This document shows positions 40,536 to 43,901 of a stretch of DNA of 43,901 bases, piece after piece (position 1 is the stretch's first letter; each line of letters opens with the position of its first letter). The stretch is taken from NCBI RefSeq assembly GCF_944387805.1, contig NZ_CALXGI010000019.1, positions 1-43,901 of the forward strand, read 5' to 3'. Both the position numbers and the translations under genes were made by a program. Under the pieces are notes generated by a model. The model did not search any database. It saw only the letters and a program-made list of their open reading frames with translations, and had not been told where the DNA came from. The stretch comes from an uncultured Pseudoflavonifractor sp. Its GTDB lineage: Bacteria > Bacillota > Clostridia > Oscillospirales > Oscillospiraceae.

Positions 40536-41307
40536 TCCAGTCCACCTCCTCCGCGGGGAAAATGGGGCCGTCCTTGCAGACGTGCTTCATGGTTCCGTCG
40601 GCCATGGGGGTGGCGCAGCCCAGGCAGGCGCCCACGCCGCAGGCCATCCGCTCCTCCATGGACACCTGACAGGGCACACCGAACTCCTTCGCCACATTCC
40701 AGACAGAGCGCAGCATGGGCTTGGGGCCGCAGGCCAGAACGGCTGTAAAGTCTCTATCCTTCTCAAGTACCTGGCGGACCAGAGCGTCCACAAAGCCGTG
40801 ATGTCCCATGGTGCCGTCGTCAGTTGCCACCAGCACCTGGGCGCACTCCTGCCTGAAACAGTCCAGCAGGATGGCCCGCTGGGCGGTGCGGAAGCCCAGG
40901 ATGGCGGTGGAGCGGCCCATGGTGTACTGGGCGCAGCCCCGCATGGGGGGCACGCCGATTCCACCGCCCACCAGCAGGTAGCGTCCCTCCGGCTTCATGG
41001 TGAAGCCGTTGCCCAGGAAGCCCAGCACGTCCAGATATTCCCCGCACGCCCGCTGGGCCAGCCAGTCGGTACCGGTGCCCCGCCGCTCAAAAACGATGGC
41101 CACGGTGTCCTCCGGTTCCCCTTCCATGCAGGCGCACACCGAGATGGGGCGGCGGAGGAAGCTGCCCTCACCGCACTTGATGTGCACGAACTGGCCGGGG
41201 GCCTTGCAGGTGTCCCGCACTATGGAGCCCGCCTCCAGCACCATATAGACCGTGTCCTGGTTCAGCCAGACCTTCTGGACAATTTTACACTTTGTCTCTA
41301 CCTTCAT
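40528..41307 (-). CDS. pyrK: Dihydroorotate dehydrogenase B electron transfer subunit PyrK
   Basis: 259 residues from ATG at 41307 with GAGGTGGACGCCC upstream; a longer in-frame start at 41427 runs into pyrF. FAD-binding ferredoxin-reductase fold with FLRRPISVCA and LLVGGGIGVPPM; the C-terminal 2Fe-2S site is MACGVGACLGCATPM...HVCKDGP. It accepts electrons from PyrD FMN and passes them to NAD+. Eleven bases after pyrF. Confidence 0.93.
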   Translation of the reverse strand: MKVETKCKIVQKVWLNQDTVYMVLEAGSIVRDTCKAPGQFVHIKCGEGSFLRRPISVCACMEGEPEDTVAIVFERRGTGTDWLAQRACGEYLDVLGFLGNGFTMKPEGRYLLVGGGIGVPPMRGCAQYTMGRSTAILGFRTAQRAILLDCFRQECAQVLVATDDGTMGHHGFVDALVRQVLEKDRDFTAVLACGPKPMLRSVWNVAKEFGVPCQVSMEERMACGVGACLGCATPMADGTMKHVCKDGPIFPAEEVDWNA

Positions 41308-41318
41308 GGGCGTCCACC

Positions 41319-42242
41319 TCAGCCCATCTTCACATAGGCGCCGATGGCATCCCGCATGGCCTCGGCGGCGGCCCGGGCAGCATCCTGAAAGTCGCGGCCG
41401 TCGCCGCCGGTCTTCTGCCAGGCGCACATAATGGACCGGGAGGCGTTGACAATGGCGCCGCAGCCCTTCTTGTCAAAGGCGTACTGCACGTCCTCGGCAG
41501 TACCGCCCTGAGCGCCGTATCCAGGCACCAGGAAGAAGGTGTGGGGCATCCGGGCCCGCAGGTCCTTCAGCTCCTCAGGCCAGGTAGCGCCGGTGACCGC
41601 GCCCACAGGGGTATAGCCATACTTGCCCTCCAGGCCCTGGCCCAGTTTCTCTACCATATCGCCCATGCGCTGATAAATCAGGCTGTCGCCGGCGGTCACA
41701 TTCTGCAGCTCACCGGAGCCGGGATTGGAGGTCTTGACCAATACGAACATGCTTTTGTCATTGGCCTTGCAGGCGTCCAGGAAGGGCTTAAGCGTGTCAG
41801 AACCCATGTAGCCGTTGAGGGTGACGCAGTCGGCGTCAAAAACCTTATAAGTATCCTCTCCCACCTTGGTGCCGGCCAGCCACCCGTCAGCATAGGCCTG
41901 GGCGGTGGAGCCGATGTCGCCCCGCTTGATGTCCGCGATGACAAAAAGGCCCTTTTCGTGGGCGTAGTCGATGGTGCGCTCCATAACCTCCATGCCCCGC
42001 CAGCCCAGGCGCTCATAGTAGGCGGCCTGGGGCTTCACGGCGGGCACCACGTCGCACAGGGCGTCAATCAGGCCCCGGTTAAACTGCCACACTGCTTCAG
42101 CTGCACCGGCCAGGCCAGTGCCGTAGTTCTTGTAGGCCTCCTTCAGGATGTGAGCGGGAATCTGCTCCGGCTTGGGGTCCAGACCAGCCACAGTGGGGTT
42201 GTGCTTCTCAAGAATCTTCTCCTGCAAAACGTCAAAAGACAT
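41319..42242 (-). CDS. pyrF: Orotidine 5'-phosphate decarboxylase PyrF (type 2)
   Basis: 307 residues from ATG at 42242 with AGGAGG eight bases upstream; an in-frame ATG at 42299 lies in pyrC. Type 2 OMP decarboxylase pattern: VAGLDPKPEQIPAH, FVIADIKRGDIGSTA (DxKxxDI catalytic lysine), and PGYGAQGG, with the conserved VNASRSIM near the end. Final step to UMP. 28 bases after pyrC. Confidence 0.95.
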   Translation of the reverse strand: MSFDVLQEKILEKHNPTVAGLDPKPEQIPAHILKEAYKNYGTGLAGAAEAVWQFNRGLIDALCDVVPAVKPQAAYYERLGWRGMEVMERTIDYAHEKGLFVIADIKRGDIGSTAQAYADGWLAGTKVGEDTYKVFDADCVTLNGYMGSDTLKPFLDACKANDKSMFVLVKTSNPGSGELQNVTAGDSLIYQRMGDMVEKLGQGLEGKYGYTPVGAVTGATWPEELKDLRARMPHTFFLVPGYGAQGGTAEDVQYAFDKKGCGAIVNASRSIMCAWQKTGGDGRDFQDAARAAAEAMRDAIGAYVKMG

Positions 42243-42270
42243 GTTCTTTTCCTCCTGCTCTCTATCTGTC

Positions 42271-43560
42271 TCAGCCCTGGGGCTGATCCTGGTATACAAT
42301 CTTGCCGCCGACTATGGTATATTTGACCTTTCCTCTCAGAACCCTGCCGGCAAAGGGGGTATTGCGGCCCTTTGAATAGAACTTTTCCGGGTCCACGGTC
42401 CACTTTTCCTCCGGGTCAAAAATTACAAGGTCTCCGTCTCCTCCGATGGCCAGACGGCCCTTATGGGGAATGCGCAGAATGCAGGCCGGGTTCATGGTCA
42501 TCTTCCGCAGAATATCGGACAGGCCCATCTCTCCCGTGTGGTACAGTGCGGTCAGCGTAACGCCCAGGGCGGTCTCCAGGCCCACCATGCCGCTGGGGGC
42601 CTCGGTGAGAGGTCTGGACTTCTCCTCGGCAGAGTGGGGCGCATGGTCGGTGGCGATGGCATCGATGGTGCCGTCCTTCAGGCCCTCGATGATACCCTCC
42701 ACATCCGCCTTGGTTCGCAGGGGCGGGTTGACCCGGGCCATGGTGCCCTTGGTCAGGATCTCGTCCTCAGTGAGGGTAAAGTACTGGGGGCAGGTCTCAC
42801 AGGTAATCTGCACCCCCTTGCGCTTGTACCGCCGGACAATGGCCACGGACTTGGCGGTAGAAATATGGCAGATATGAACTGCCGCGCCGGTCTCCTCCGC
42901 CAGCATGGCGTCCCGCATAACTTGCAGTTCCTCGGCAATGGCGGGCCGTCCGTCCAGTCGGAGCTGGCGGGAGATGCGCCCCTCATTCACCGCCCGGTTG
43001 CCCACCATATCCGCGTCCTCACAATGGGAGAGGACGGTCAAATGGTGCCGGTGAGCCAGGATCAGGGCATCCCGCAGCAGGTTCGCATTCTGGACGGGCA
43101 CGCCGTCATCCGACAGCGCCACAGCTCCCGCCTCCCGGAGGGCGGCGGCGTCAGTGAGTTCTTGCCCCTTCTGTCCCCTGGACACCGCGCCAATGGGGTA
43201 CACCCGCACCAGTCCGGCCTCTTCTGCCTTCTGGCGGATAAAAGCCACCTGTTCCGGGCTATCGGTGACAGGGCGGGTGTTGGCCATGGGAGCGATGCCC
43301 GTAAAGCCGCCGGCTGCCGCCGCCCGGCAGCCCGTCTCGATGGTCTCCTTGTACTCAAAGCCAGGCTCGCGCAGGTGGACATGCATGTCGATCAGTCCGG
43401 CGCACACCACCATGCCCCGCGCGTCAACTACCTGGGCGTCCGGCTCCCGGATATCACTGCCGATGACGGCGATTTTTCCGTCCTCAATCAATACGTCCAT
43501 CACTCCGCCGATGCCCCCTACGGGGTCAACCAGCTTTCCCTGACGGATCAGCAGCTTCAA
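42271..43560 (-). CDS. pyrC: Dihydroorotase PyrC
   Basis: 429 residues from a TTG at 43560 with AAAGGAG seven bases upstream; the upstream in-frame ATG at 43614 sits in the leader hairpin. Zinc site LIDMHVHLREPGFEYKET, then HCEDADMV, ICHISTAKS, and DHAPHSAEEK. Converts carbamoyl aspartate to dihydroorotate. First gene of the operon pyrC-pyrF-pyrK-pyrD, read from the promoter at 43755-43784. Confidence 0.94.
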   Translation of the reverse strand: MKLLIRQGKLVDPVGGIGGVMDVLIEDGKIAVIGSDIREPDAQVVDARGMVVCAGLIDMHVHLREPGFEYKETIETGCRAAAAGGFTGIAPMANTRPVTDSPEQVAFIRQKAEEAGLVRVYPIGAVSRGQKGQELTDAAALREAGAVALSDDGVPVQNANLLRDALILAHRHHLTVLSHCEDADMVGNRAVNEGRISRQLRLDGRPAIAEELQVMRDAMLAEETGAAVHICHISTAKSVAIVRRYKRKGVQITCETCPQYFTLTEDEILTKGTMARVNPPLRTKADVEGIIEGLKDGTIDAIATDHAPHSAEEKSRPLTEAPSGMVGLETALGVTLTALYHTGEMGLSDILRKMTMNPACILRIPHKGRLAIGGDGDLVIFDPEEKWTVDPEKFYSKGRNTPFAGRVLRGKVKYTIVGGKIVYQDQPQG

Positions 43561-43612
43561 AATACCACTCCTTTCCGCGCCCGGCGGGCTTCTCTCCCCA
43601 CCTGTGCGCACC

Positions 43613-43637
43613 AAAAAAGGGACAAGGTCTTCCCCGC
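43613..43637 (-). terminator. Candidate attenuator in the pyrimidine leader
   Basis: On the minus strand GGGG.A / TTGTCCC forms a weak imperfect stem followed by TTTTTTGG, inside the leader of pyrC. I see no clear PyrR-binding consensus. Stem strength is low, so this is tentative. Confidence 0.35.
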
Positions 43638-43754
43638 CCCTCTGCCTTACGAACCTATGTGCTTCCGGTCACTCCGATAACCGGGGCAAGCATATTTTTC
43701 CATATTTTGTGTCTCAGCCAGCTGCTGCCTTCTTGCGGCTGGTCAGACAGATAT

Positions 43755-43784
43755 ATTATAGCATTGAATCACATTATTTAGCAA
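43755..43784 (-). promoter_or_regulatory. Promoter of the pyrimidine operon
   Basis: TTGCTA (43784-43779), 18-base spacer, TATAAT (43760-43755). A leader of about 190 bases follows; it contains CCGG-rich hairpins and the candidate attenuator. The stretch from 43785 to 43901 shows no gene. Confidence 0.65.
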
Positions 43785-43901
43785 CGCATTTTTCCGTTTT
43801 TCCGGGAACAATAGACGTGAAGCAGAAAGACCTGCTAACAAAAGTCAAGTAGAAATTTCAGGTTTTGGAGGCAGCGAAAAAGGCAACACAAAATCAAGCC
43901 G

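Noticed and set aside
43560..43784. PyrR-dependent attenuator in the pyrimidine leader
   Set aside because: No UCCAGAGAGG-type PyrR binding loop was seen; only a weak stem with a U-run remains.

Overview
The window looks like a chromosomal segment of a GC-rich, low-motility-type gut Clostridia, most likely Oscillospiraceae (Flavonifractor/Lawsonibacter-like). This rests on strong AGGAGG ribosome sites with ATG/TTG/GTG starts, sigma-A type promoters, SLH/CsaB cell-wall genes, a split purine pathway (PurO plus a stand-alone AICAR transformylase) and a VanG-type gene cluster. The genus is an inference.

Region 1 (1-7970) is accessory. On the minus strand it carries ArdA-like antirestriction (cut by the window edge), a small DUF7768/DUF4406-type protein, a large secreted SLH protein with Cys-rich repeats and a ParB-like protein: cargo typical of an integrative conjugative element. 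Next to it, on the plus strand, is an AT-rich cassette that I read as a retron: a good promoter (6095-6123), an RNA with a1/a2 complementary ends, two msr-like hairpins and a long msd-like hairpin (about 6130-6400), a 72-residue single-pass membrane protein whose ribosome site is buried in a stem, and a reverse transcriptase with the retron NAxxH and VTG motifs and a YVDD active site. This is the most interesting system in the window.

Region 2 (8016-17682) is mixed core and metal homeostasis: a UvrD/PcrA-like helicase, a NiCo riboswitch controlling a CDF metal exporter and a THEP1-like NTPase, two identical tRNA-Pro(GGG) genes, an ArsR/CadC-like regulator with a small HMA protein and a P1B-ATPase, an NCS1 permease behind two overlapping perfect palindromes, and a PAP2 phosphatase.

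Region 3 (17751-30007) has a DUF4330 protein, a glycosyltransferase-CsaB fusion with a TuaH-like glycosyltransferase (cell-wall polymer), then the purine operon purE-purC-purF-like-purM-purN-purO-AICAR transformylase-purD, preceded by a promoter and an attenuator-like terminator. The PurF-like protein lacks the catalytic cysteine and the glutamine-site motif. purL and purB are not in the window.

Region 4 (30168-43901) holds an XRE regulator gene broken at a run of eight C, a VanG-type ligase/VanXY/VanT serine racemase operon without VanRS, a set of three consecutive hairpins, a YgiQ radical SAM protein with a YcxB-like protein, a phosphatase-acetyltransferase fusion, and the pyrimidine operon pyrC-pyrF-pyrK-pyrD on the minus strand with its promoter and leader at the right edge. 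CsaB-type pyruvylation makes the wall ligand for SLH domains, so region 3 may supply the anchor for the SLH protein of region 1.
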